A stretch of 5,824 bases of DNA from an uncultured Victivallaceae bacterium (lineage in GTDB: Bacteria; Verrucomicrobiota; Lentisphaeria; Victivallales; Victivallaceae): contig CAKUKT010000178.1 of NCBI GenBank assembly GCA_934663655.1, positions 1 through 5,824 on the forward strand. The letters run 5' to 3'. Made by a program: the position numbers and the translations under genes. The notes under the pieces were generated by a model. It was given only the letters and a program-made list of their open reading frames with translations, was not told the DNA's origin and ran no database searches. This document shows positions 1-5,824 of this stretch, piece by piece; position 1 is the first letter of the stretch, and each line of letters opens with the position of its first letter.

Positions 1-20
1 GAGACCGGCGGTTCGGCCCG

Positions 21-1244
<1,224 letters not shown>

Positions 1245-1253
1245 GCTGAGTAT

Positions 1254-1259
1254 CTCCCC
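1254..1259 (-). promoter_or_regulatory. Ribosome binding site setting the aminopeptidase start
   Basis: On the minus strand this reads GGGGAG, 9 bases before the ATG at 1244. The alternative in-frame ATGs at 1319 and 1358 lie close to or upstream of the predicted transcription start, so this site supports the short form. Confidence 0.7.
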
Positions 1260-1329
1260 GGTGTTGTGGTTCGGCGGCAGCGGATCGGTGTTGACCGGTG
1301 GTGCGGCGCCGGACGCCATTTGACCGGAG

Positions 1330-1358
1330 AATATACATCTGCGGCCGGTAAAATTCAA
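1330..1358 (-). promoter_or_regulatory. Sigma-70-type promoter of the aminopeptidase gene
   Basis: Read on the minus strand: TTGAAT (1358-1353), a 17-base spacer, then TATATT (1335-1330). Both hexamers are close to consensus with ideal spacing. Transcription would begin near 1322-1324, giving a leader of about 80 bases before the ATG at 1244. Predicted from sequence only. Confidence 0.65.
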
Positions 1359-1374
1359 GGCGGCGGGGACAGCG

Positions 1375-1388
1375 TTGCATTTTTGCTA
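1375..1388 (+). promoter_or_regulatory. Putative operator for the sigma-54 activator at its own promoter
   Basis: TTGCATTTTTGCTA matches the two sites upstream of the sigma-54 promoter (TTGCATAATTGCCA and TTGCGTAAATGCAA) at nine invariant positions, giving the shared pattern TTGCRTWWWTGCHA. It covers the -35 of the sigma-70-like promoter, a position normally associated with repression. Negative autoregulation by the enhancer-binding protein is inferred. Part of the similarity reflects a simple T-rich core. Confidence 0.5.
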
Positions 1389-1403
1389 CACTGGTATTAT
1401 ATT
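1375..1403 (+). promoter_or_regulatory. Sigma-70-type promoter of the MBL/activator operon
   Basis: TTGCAT (1375-1380), a 17-base spacer, then TATATT (1398-1403), about 45 bases upstream of the ATG at 1449. The predicted transcription start is near 1410. The -35 and half of the spacer are occupied by a palindrome (1375-1388) matching the activator sites at 3610-3654, so access of RNA polymerase may be controlled by the product of the second gene of this operon. Confidence 0.6.
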
Positions 1404-1448
1404 ATCTCGCTGCGCCGTGGGGATTGCCCGCGGATGTGAGGGAGATTC

Positions 1449-2258
1449 ATGGAATACCGGGTGAAAATTACTTTTCTGGCCGAAAATCGGGCGGAACCGC
1501 CGTTCGCGGCTGAACACGGGCTGGCCATGCTGCTTGAATACCGCGGTTCGGCGATTCTCTTTGATACCGGAGCCGGAGGGGTGTTCGAACACAACTGCCG
1601 ACTGCTGGGAATCGATCCGGGGCGCTTTGATCTGGTGGTGCTCTCCCATGGTCATAACGATCATACCGGCGGAATTGCCGGAATCGAGGCCGGGCGGGTC
1701 TATTTCGCTCCCGGCATTGCCCGCCGCCGTTTCAGTCTTCATCCCGGCCGGCCGCCCCGGGAGCTCTCCATGCCGGCGGCAGGTATTTACGCCGCCATGA
1801 GGGGAGGGCGCGGCAGTGTGGTCGCGTCACCGCGGGAGATTGCCGCGGGCGTCTGGCTGACCGGTCCGATTCCCCGTCATTCCGGGGAGGATTGCGGAGG
1901 GCCGTTTTTCTTCGACCGGGAGGGGCGGCATCCTGATCAAATCGTCGATGAACAGGCGCTGGTTTTCGACTGCGGGGTAGTGGTGACGGGGTGTTGTCAC
2001 GCGGGAATCATCAATACGCTCGAATGGTGCGGGCGGTTCCGTCCGGAAATCAGGATTCACACGGTGGTCGGCGGGCTGCACCTGCGCGACGCCGGAGAGG
2101 ATCGGCTGGAAAAAACCGCTTCTGAACTCCGCCGGCGCGGGGTGCGGAGAGTGATCGTCGGTCATTGTACCGGAGACGCGGCGGTGGAGCGGCTGCGCGG
2201 ATGGTTGCCGGAGTGCGGGATCACGGTTCCGGCGGCGGGGGAGGATTTCCGGCTGTGA
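1449..2258 (+). CDS. Metallo-beta-lactamase-fold hydrolase, COG1237 type
   Basis: This 269-residue cytosolic MBL-fold protein has no signal peptide. Metal-site motifs are in order: LFDTG (Asp40), SHGHNDHTGG (His67, His69, Asp71, His72), VVTGCCHAGIINTL (His184), GGLHL (His211) and VGHCTG (His239). The GC(C/S)HAGI.NT and GGLHL signatures are those of COG1237. That group is often named after methanopterin ribofuranosyl-aminobenzene-phosphate synthase, but its bacterial members have no settled reaction, so the substrate is unknown. Extra residues relative to the bare fold lie around 90-165 between the first and later metal ligands. The start is supported by GAGGGAG five bluntly spaced bases (1438-1444) before the ATG. 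It is the first gene of an operon with the sigma-54 activator, and its stop overlaps that gene's GTG (GTGA), implying translational coupling. The context suggests it serves or tunes the metal-cofactor locus downstream. Confidence 0.88.
   Translation: MEYRVKITFLAENRAEPPFAAEHGLAMLLEYRGSAILFDTGAGGVFEHNCRLLGIDPGRFDLVVLSHGHNDHTGGIAGIEAGRVYFAPGIARRRFSLHPGRPPRELSMPAAGIYAAMRGGRGSVVASPREIAAGVWLTGPIPRHSGEDCGGPFFFDREGRHPDQIVDEQALVFDCGVVVTGCCHAGIINTLEWCGRFRPEIRIHTVVGGLHLRDAGEDRLEKTASELRRRGVRRVIVGHCTGDAAVERLRGWLPECGITVPAAGEDFRL
2240..2245 (+). promoter_or_regulatory. Ribosome binding site setting the activator start
   Basis: GGAGGA lies inside the 3' end of the MBL gene, 9 bases before the GTG at 2255. 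It supports a coupled GTG start over the upstream in-frame ATG at 2165, which would add a Gly/Arg-rich stretch encoded within the MBL gene. Confidence 0.7.
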
Positions 2259-3607
2259 ACGACGATACTTCCATTCTTGAGAGCATTTCCGACGGAGTTT
2301 TCACCGTCGACCGCGACTGGCGCGTCACCTATTTGAATCGTTCCGCCGAGAAGATCATCCGGATCGACCGGCGGGAAGCGATCGGCAGGCTTTGTTGCGA
2401 GGTCTTCCGCTCCAATCTCTGCGAGGGCGCGTGCGCGTTGCGGCGGACGCTCGAACAGGGGAAGCCGGTCATCGACCTCGCCTGCACCATCATCGACAAT
2501 ACCGGGCGGCGGATTCCGGTGAGTATTTCAACCGCAGTGTTGCGCGATGCGGGAGGTGAGATCGTCGGCGGAGCCGAGACCTTTCGTAATCTCAGCGATC
2601 TTGAGGTGCTGAAGAATGAGATCGCGCTCTCCGGCCGGATTGGAGATTTTATCAGCCACAGTCCCGCGATGCGTTCGATTTTTGACCAGCTTCCGGCGGT
2701 TGCCCACACCGGTTCCACCGTGTTGATAACCGGGGAGACCGGCAGCGGCAAGGATCTGCTGGCGAAGACGATCCACGGTGCGAGCCCGCGTTCGCGCCGA
2801 CCGTTCGTCGCGATCAACTGCGGCGCATTCCCGGAAACGTTGCTTGAGTCAGAACTTTTCGGTTACAAGCGCGGCGCCTTCACCGGGGCCGACCGCGACA
2901 AGCCCGGCCGTTTCGCCGCCGCCGAGGGGGGAACGCTGTTTCTCGACGAAATCGGTGAAATTTCCCCGCCGATGCAGGTTCGATTGTTGCGGGTACTGCA
3001 GGAACGGGTCTATGAACCGCTGGGTTCGGTGACTCCGGTGGCCAGTGACGTCCGGATCATCTGCGCGACCCACCGCAATCTGGAGGAGCTGGTGGCTTCG
3101 GGGAGCTTTCGGCAGGATCTCTTTTACCGGATCAACGTCATTCATCTGGAACTGCCGCCGCTGCGGGAACGCCTTGAAGATCTGCCGTTTCTGATCGACA
3201 CTTTCATCCGTCGTTTCAATCTGGTGATGGATAAGCAGGTTTCCGGGGTGAGTTCGTCGGTACTCAAGTTACTGGCGTCCCGTCGGTGGCCGGGCAACAT
3301 CCGCGAACTGGAAAATGTGATCGAGCGGTCGATGGTGTTCTGCAGGGGAGGGATGATCGAGGTTGAGGATCTGCCTCTGGAGATTGCCGCGACGGCCGTT
3401 ACGGCGCGCGGAGAGAGTATGGAAACGCTCGAAGACGCGGTGCGCACCATGGAGGCGCGGAGGCTGGCGGAGACGATTGCGGCGGCGGGAGGAAACCGTC
3501 GCCGGGCGGCGGAGATACTGGGGATACATTATTCGACGCTGTATCGCAAACTCCGGACGCTGGGGGTGTCGATTCCGGGGCCGGATGGTCGGTCGGGACG
3601 ACATTAG
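2255..3607 (+). CDS. Sigma-54-dependent transcriptional activator (PAS - AAA+ - Fis HTH)
   Basis: A 450-residue enhancer-binding protein that uses ATP to open sigma-54 promoter complexes. Domains in order: an N-terminal PAS sensor (about 5-110, starting SILESISDGVFTVD), an AAA+ domain (about 130-360) and a Fis-type HTH (about 413-438, NRRRAAEILGIHYSTLYRKL). The AAA+ domain has Walker A GETGSGKD (160-167), the sigma-54-contacting GAFTGA loop (207-212) and Walker B GTLFLDE (226-232), so it should be an active sigma-54 activator. There is no response-regulator receiver domain, so the signal probably enters through PAS. The PAS domain has clustered cysteines (47, 48, 56, 60, 77), which could bind a metal or respond to redox state. 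The GTG start at 2255 overlaps the MBL stop. The likely targets are the two palindromes and the -24/-12 promoter just downstream of the gene, plus the related site at its own promoter. In Desulfovibrio vulgaris the ORP operons are controlled by a comparable dedicated activator with sigma-54. Confidence 0.95.
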   Translation: MNDDTSILESISDGVFTVDRDWRVTYLNRSAEKIIRIDRREAIGRLCCEVFRSNLCEGACALRRTLEQGKPVIDLACTIIDNTGRRIPVSISTAVLRDAGGEIVGGAETFRNLSDLEVLKNEIALSGRIGDFISHSPAMRSIFDQLPAVAHTGSTVLITGETGSGKDLLAKTIHGASPRSRRPFVAINCGAFPETLLESELFGYKRGAFTGADRDKPGRFAAAEGGTLFLDEIGEISPPMQVRLLRVLQERVYEPLGSVTPVASDVRIICATHRNLEELVASGSFRQDLFYRINVIHLELPPLRERLEDLPFLIDTFIRRFNLVMDKQVSGVSSSVLKLLASRRWPGNIRELENVIERSMVFCRGGMIEVEDLPLEIAATAVTARGESMETLEDAVRTMEARRLAETIAAAGGNRRRAAEILGIHYSTLYRKLRTLGVSIPGPDGRSGRH

Positions 3608-3609
3608 TG

Positions 3610-3623
3610 TTGCATAATTGCCA
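3610..3623 (+). promoter_or_regulatory. Distal upstream activating site for the sigma-54 activator
   Basis: TTGCATAATTGCCA is an imperfect palindrome beginning three bases after the activator's stop codon. Its centre is about 97 bases upstream of the predicted sigma-54 transcription start. It lies exactly 31 bp (three helical turns) from the second copy, so both would face the same side of the DNA. Binding by the adjacent activator is inferred. Confidence 0.65.
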
Positions 3624-3640
3624 GTGTACAGATGATTGTA

Positions 3641-3654
3641 TTGCGTAAATGCAA
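3641..3654 (+). promoter_or_regulatory. Proximal upstream activating site for the sigma-54 activator
   Basis: TTGCGTAAATGCAA is a palindrome with TTGC/GCAA arms, centred about 66 bases upstream of the predicted start. A further half-site, GCAA at 3656-3659, makes a longer inverted repeat of ATTGCG (3640-3645) and CGCAAT (3655-3660) around it. Confidence 0.65.
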
Positions 3655-3687
3655 CGCAATGGAGGTGGTTTCCTCCTCGGTCGGAGA

Positions 3688-3703
3688 TGGCACACAAAAT
3701 GCT
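3688..3703 (+). promoter_or_regulatory. Sigma-54 (-24/-12) promoter of the NifX/Mrp/NifX operon
   Basis: TGGCACACAAAATGCT matches the consensus TGGCACG-N4-TTGCW at all but two positions. The obligatory GG (3689-3690) and GC (3701-3702) have the exact required spacing. Transcription would start near 3714, leaving a 33-base leader before the GTG at 3747. The gene for a sigma-54 activator lies immediately upstream, with paired palindromic sites in between. Confidence 0.85.
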
Positions 3704-3733
3704 TATTCCTCCCGTGGGTGTCAAATCATTTCC

Positions 3734-3740
3734 AGGAGAA
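3734..3740 (+). promoter_or_regulatory. Ribosome binding site setting the first NifX-like start
   Basis: AGGAGAA stands 6 bases before the GTG at 3747. The in-frame upstream candidates lie before the predicted sigma-54 transcription start (about 3714) or lack such a site, so the GTG is preferred. Confidence 0.7.
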
Positions 3741-3746
3741 TCAATC

Positions 3747-4139
3747 GTGCGTGCCGCCATCACATTTATACCGGAAACCGGTCGGATTTCGCCGATGTAC
3801 GATGTTGCCAGACATGTAATTGTCTGCCGTCTCTGCCGTTGCGCGACGGTTCCGGAAGCGGTCGTTCCGGCAGTGGATTTCCCTGAAGATCGGGCCTCAA
3901 GAGAAAAATTTTTTGCGGAAAACCGGGTCAGTTTCCTGATAACCGGCGCGATTTCCAACGACGATGTCGCCGAACTCAATCGGCTCGGCATTACCGTCTG
4001 TCCTTTCGCGACCGGCGACTGGCGCGAGGTGTGGCAGGAATGGGTCGGCCGGCGTCGGCTCTCGTCGTGCCATCTGATGCCGGGGTGCCGCAGTCACCAT
4101 CAAAAATGCTGTCGCGGAAAGGAAGTCGAAGGTGAGTGA
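3747..4139 (+). CDS. Divergent NifX/NifB-fold protein with cysteine-rich tail
   Basis: A 130-residue small cytosolic protein of the dinitrogenase iron-molybdenum cofactor (NifX/NifB C-domain) type; members of this family bind or carry metal-sulfur clusters. Visible family features are the N-terminal strand and turn (RAAITFIPETGRISPMYDVARHVIV, where canonical proteins have FGH), the central VSFLITGAISNDDVAEL and GITVCPF. The usual FGH motif is replaced by MYDVARH, so the cluster ligands may differ. There are eight cysteines: CRLCRC (27, 30, 32), Cys85, and a tail with Cys108, MPGC (114) and CC (121-122) beside His118/119. The start is a GTG with AGGAGAA six bases upstream. It is the first gene after the sigma-54 promoter, and its last 8 bases overlap the Mrp-type gene, so the two are probably translated together. 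It is a likely cofactor carrier or scaffold partner of the ATPase. It may correspond to one of the small accessory proteins of ORP operons, but that match was not tested. Confidence 0.78.
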   Translation: MRAAITFIPETGRISPMYDVARHVIVCRLCRCATVPEAVVPAVDFPEDRASREKFFAENRVSFLITGAISNDDVAELNRLGITVCPFATGDWREVWQEWVGRRRLSSCHLMPGCRSHHQKCCRGKEVEGE

Positions 4140-4971
4140 TAACAAAAATTGTTCCGGCAACTGCGGAAGCTGCACAACCGAAGATAAAACCGATTGCCTG
4201 ATCGGTCAGAGCCTGGAGAAGATCCATCACAAGCTGGTGGTGATCTCCGGCAAAGGCGGAGTCGGCAAAAGTACCGTGGCGGTGAATATCGCCGCCGCGC
4301 TTGCTCATTCCGGTCAGCGTACCGGGCTTCTGGACCTGGATTTTCACGGTCCGAGCGTGCCGAAGATGTTCGATCTCGAATCCGCGCGTCCGGAGTCGCT
4401 TGACGGTCGGGTGCTTCCCGTCCTCAGCGGTGGCGTCGAAGTCATGTCGATCGGCTTCTTGCTCGAACATCCGGACGATCCGGTGATCTGGCGCGGGCCG
4501 ATGAAAATCGGGGTGATCCGGCAGATGTTCACCGACGTCAACTGGGGCGAACTCGACTGGCTGGTGGTTGACTGCCCTCCCGGAACCGGCGATGAACCGC
4601 TGACGATCTGTCAGATGCTCGCGAAAAGCGAGGGCGCAGCCGCGGTGATCGTCACCACGCCGCAGCAGGTTGCGGCCGCCGATGTCGCCAAATCGCTGAA
4701 TTTCTGCAGGCAGCTCGACTTCCCGGTTGCGGGCGTGATCGAAAACATGAGCGGTTTCGTCTGCCCGAAGTGCGGCGAGTGGACCGGAATTTTCGCCTCC
4801 GGGGGCGGAGAAAAACTGGCGAATGATTACGGTGTCGAGTTTCTCGGCCGGGTGCCGATCGATCCCGCCATCTGCTGCAGCGGGGATGCCGGCGAACCCT
4901 TTGTACTGGATGAAAAGAAGGCTTCGGCGCAGGAGTTCCGCCGGATTGTCGATAAGATTGTCGTCCGGTAG
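4132..4971 (+). CDS. Mrp/NBP35 (ApbC/MinD-like) P-loop ATPase, Fe-S cluster carrier
   Basis: This 279-residue cytosolic ATPase belongs to the Mrp/NBP35 branch of the MinD/deviant-Walker family, whose members hold a labile Fe-S cluster at a dimer interface and pass it to client proteins. The deviant Walker A is GKGGVGKST (40-48), followed by LLDLDFHGPSVPKMF (67-80), VIWRGPMK (118-125), the Walker B/switch region VVDCPPGTGDEPL (145-157) and TTPQQVAAADV (175-185). The interfacial cluster motif CPKC (Cys211, Cys214) follows ENMSGFV. Upstream of the ATPase there is an extra Cys cluster (7, 11, 14, 22), recalling the N-terminal cluster site of eukaryotic Nbp35 and some archaeal/anaerobe homologues. 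The start is a GTG overlapping the preceding gene's stop, with AAGGAAG 6 bases upstream. In Desulfovibrio ORP loci an Mrp protein fused to an ORP domain occurs; here the ORP-like domain is a separate gene 42 bases downstream. Its clients are probably the two flanking NifX-fold proteins. Confidence 0.93.
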   Translation: MSDNKNCSGNCGSCTTEDKTDCLIGQSLEKIHHKLVVISGKGGVGKSTVAVNIAAALAHSGQRTGLLDLDFHGPSVPKMFDLESARPESLDGRVLPVLSGGVEVMSIGFLLEHPDDPVIWRGPMKIGVIRQMFTDVNWGELDWLVVDCPPGTGDEPLTICQMLAKSEGAAAVIVTTPQQVAAADVAKSLNFCRQLDFPVAGVIENMSGFVCPKCGEWTGIFASGGGEKLANDYGVEFLGRVPIDPAICCSGDAGEPFVLDEKKASAQEFRRIVDKIVVR

Positions 4972-5003
4972 AGGGGCGGCGACTGGAAAAATATACAGAA
5001 ATT

Positions 5004-5010
5004 GGAGGTG
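5004..5010 (+). promoter_or_regulatory. Ribosome binding site setting the ORP-like start
   Basis: GGAGGTG, a near-perfect Shine-Dalgarno, with the GGAGG core 5 bases before the ATG at 5014. A TTG at 5002 is in frame but is part of this site, so it is not the start. Confidence 0.8.
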
Positions 5011-5013
5011 GAT

Positions 5014-5442
5014 ATGTTGAAAATTGCGGTGCCGACGGCTTCCGGCCGTCTTTGTGCGCATTTCGGTCATTGTGAGGAGTTCACGTTCGTTGAGGTTGAC
5101 GAAGCGGAGAAGCGGGTGATCAATCAGGAAACCCAGGTGCCGCCGCCCCATGAACCGGGGGTGTTGCCGCGCTGGCTCGTCGCCCAGGGCGCCGGAGTGG
5201 TGATCGTCGGCGGCATGGGGGCGGGAGCGCGTCAGCTGCTCGAAGCACTCGGGGTGCAGGTGGTTACCGGCGCCGCTCCGGATACCCCGGAACAGCTGGC
5301 GGTCAGCTGGCTCAACGGTACGCTCGTCAGCAGAGAGAATGATTGCCACGGACATGGCGATGGCGGTCACGGTCACGGCCACGGCCACGGCCACGGCTGC
5401 GGCGGCCACTGCCACGGACACGGGCAGGGGTGTGGCCATTAA
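5014..5442 (+). CDS. NifX/ORP-like metal-cluster protein with His/Cys-rich tail
   Basis: A 142-residue cytosolic protein with a canonical NifX/NifB-type (dinitrogenase Fe-Mo cofactor) domain at about 1-108. It has MLKIAVPTASGRLCAHFGHCEEFTFVEVD at the start, including the FGH motif, then GVVIVGGMGAGARQLLEALGVQVV and TPEQLAVSWLNGTL. The best-known relatives are ORP, which binds a mixed Mo-Cu sulfide cluster in Desulfovibrio, and the C-terminal domain of NifB. Residues 111-142 form a low-complexity tail of alternating His and Gly with 11 histidines and 4 cysteines, probably a metal-binding or metal-storage segment. The start is the ATG preceded by GGAGGTG. It is last in the sigma-54 operon, 42 bases after the Mrp-type ATPase, and is followed by a terminator. 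The likely role is final acceptor or carrier of the metal-sulfur cluster. Which metal it holds cannot be read from sequence. Confidence 0.88.
   Translation: MLKIAVPTASGRLCAHFGHCEEFTFVEVDEAEKRVINQETQVPPPHEPGVLPRWLVAQGAGVVIVGGMGAGARQLLEALGVQVVTGAAPDTPEQLAVSWLNGTLVSRENDCHGHGDGGHGHGHGHGHGCGGHCHGHGQGCGH
5365..5394 (+). repeat. Tandem GGYCAC hexamers coding for Gly-His repeats
   Basis: Five consecutive hexamers, two GGTCAC then three GGCCAC, encode Gly-His dipeptides of the metal-binding tail. Such arrays are prone to slippage, so the number of Gly-His units may vary between strains. Confidence 0.85.
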
Positions 5443-5500
5443 AATCTGGTAAAACGGTTCCGGGGAGGGGGAAGAGAGTTCAGATTTCCCGCCGGATTGG

Positions 5501-5545
5501 CGCGGTTGGCGGCGGTTGCCGTCGGCCGCGTTTTCTATTTTTCTT
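5501..5545 (+). terminator. Rho-independent terminator of the NifX/Mrp/NifX operon
   Basis: A 13-bp stem (5501-5513 pairing with 5518-5530, three G-U wobbles included) with a four-base GGTT loop is followed directly by a T-rich run (5531-5545). It lies 58 bases after the last gene of the operon and about 95 bases before the TetR gene, so it should insulate the two units. Confidence 0.88.
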
Positions 5546-5577
5546 CGGAATGGTGAATAAAAACAGAAGAGGGGGGC

Positions 5578-5606
5578 TTGAAAAACGGTCTATCGGGATA
5601 TATTGT
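5578..5606 (+). promoter_or_regulatory. Likely sigma-70 promoter of the TetR-family gene
   Basis: TTGAAA (5578-5583) is followed after 17 bases by TATTGT (5601-5606); TATATT at 5599-5604 is the better -10 hexamer but at 15-base spacing. Transcription would begin near 5611, inside the palindrome at 5610-5623. Confidence 0.5.
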
Positions 5607-5609
5607 AAA

Positions 5610-5623
5610 TAAGTGTTCACTTA
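5610..5623 (+). promoter_or_regulatory. Palindromic operator, probably for the TetR-family repressor
   Basis: TAAGTGTTCACTTA is a perfect palindrome with 6-base arms around TT, flanked by TGTAA on the left (5604-5608) and ending in TTACA (5621-5625) on the right. It sits over the predicted transcription start, 17 bases before the ATG. This size and position are typical of TetR autorepression operators; the binding protein is inferred. Confidence 0.6.
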
Positions 5624-5640
5624 CATCAATTGGAGTTTAC

Positions 5641-5824
5641 ATGCTGCTATCCCCCCGTCAAACTGAAATCGTCGACGCGGCGCTGACTTTGACGGCTTCC
5701 GGAGGAATCTCCGGGTTGACGATGAAAAAGCTCAGTGCGGCGATTGGCGTTACCGAGGCGGCGATTTACCGTCATTTCCGCAGCAAATCCGAGATCATCA
5801 AAGCTATGATCGGTATTTTCGACA
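5641..5824 (+). CDS. TetR-family transcriptional regulator (N-terminal part, runs off window)
   Basis: The first 61 residues are present and the gene continues beyond the window edge. The sequence has the TetR DNA-binding domain: an N-terminal helix SPRQTEIVDAALTL, then the helix-turn-helix around residues 26-48 (LTMKKLSAAIGVTEAAIYRHF), then SKSEII, the usual continuation into helix 4. The ligand-binding domain is outside the window, so the effector is unknown. The ATG at 5641 is preceded by GGAG (5632-5635) at 5 bases. It is separated from the upstream operon by a terminator and has its own promoter and a palindromic operator, so it is likely autorepressed and may lead an efflux or metabolic operon beyond the edge. 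Confidence 0.9.
   Translation, partial: MLLSPRQTEIVDAALTLTASGGISGLTMKKLSAAIGVTEAAIYRHFRSKSEIIKAMIGIFD

Noticed and set aside
1364..1379. Possible second sigma-54 promoter: GG and GC at correct spacing, ending in TTGCA
   Set aside because: Only GG and the TTGCA part match; the CAC of the -24 element is absent. The sigma-70-like hexamers and the palindrome explain this stretch better.
1392..1407. TGGTATTATATTATCT as a sigma-54 promoter
   Set aside because: The -12 GC is replaced by TC, and that dinucleotide is nearly essential. The TATATT -10 lies within it.
3661..3676. Small inverted repeat GGAGG / CCTCC between the activator sites and the sigma-54 promoter
   Set aside because: It has a five-base stem with no T run and lies upstream of the transcription start, so it is neither a terminator nor a leader hairpin. 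It may be chance.
3269..3991. A 240-codon open frame on the minus strand
   Set aside because: It crosses the activator's HTH region, the sigma-54 promoter and the first NifX-like gene antisense, without recognisable protein features.
3991..5439. A 482-codon open frame on the minus strand
   Set aside because: It is antisense to the Mrp-type and ORP-like genes, and its N-terminus is a low-complexity Ala/Val run from the reverse of the Gly-His repeat. No domain is recognisable.
5442..5487. Inverted repeat AAATCTG ... CAGATTT after the ORP-like gene
   Set aside because: The 7-base arms are 32 bases apart and AT-rich, with no T tract. The strong hairpin at 5501-5530 is the evident terminator.

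Overview
The window is a GC-rich stretch of bacterial chromosome, tightly packed with genes and with no mobile-element signature. The sequence does not fix the taxon. The central locus resembles the anaerobe-specific 'orange protein' (ORP) loci known from Desulfovibrio: Mrp-type ATPase and NifX/NifB-fold genes under a dedicated sigma-54 activator. A strict anaerobe is therefore likely. Desulfobacterota or a Lentisphaerota-like lineage are guesses only.

Layout. (1) Positions 21-1244, minus strand: a 407-residue M29 (AmpS-type) aminopeptidase with its own sigma-70-like promoter. It looks like an unrelated housekeeping neighbour. (2) Positions 1245-1448: a divergent intergenic region with a promoter for each direction; the rightward promoter carries a palindrome over its -35. 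(3) Positions 1449-3607, plus strand: a two-gene operon with a 4-base stop/start overlap. It encodes a metallo-beta-lactamase-fold protein (COG1237 type) and a sigma-54 enhancer-binding protein with a cysteine-rich PAS sensor, an AAA+ domain carrying GAFTGA, and a Fis-type HTH. (4) Positions 3608-3746: a regulatory region with two copies of the same 14-bp palindrome exactly 31 bp apart, then a near-consensus -24/-12 promoter. (5) Positions 3747-5442: a three-gene operon encoding a divergent cysteine-rich NifX-fold protein, an Mrp/NBP35-type P-loop ATPase with an N-terminal cysteine cluster, and a canonical NifX/ORP-like protein with a histidine/cysteine-rich tail. A strong intrinsic terminator closes it. 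(6) From 5641 to the window edge: the start of a TetR-family repressor gene with a palindromic operator over its own promoter region.

Working model (inference). The PAS-AAA+-Fis regulator senses a redox, metal or ligand signal through its cysteine-rich PAS domain. It binds TTGCRTWWWTGCHA sites and, with sigma-54 RNA polymerase, activates the NifX/Mrp/NifX operon. A third copy of the site overlaps the -35 of the regulator's own operon, which suggests autorepression. The operon products would assemble or traffic a metal-sulfur cluster, as in ORP systems where a Mo-Cu-S cluster is bound. Here the ATPase and the ORP-like domain are separate polypeptides, and the ORP-like protein carries a metal-binding tail.
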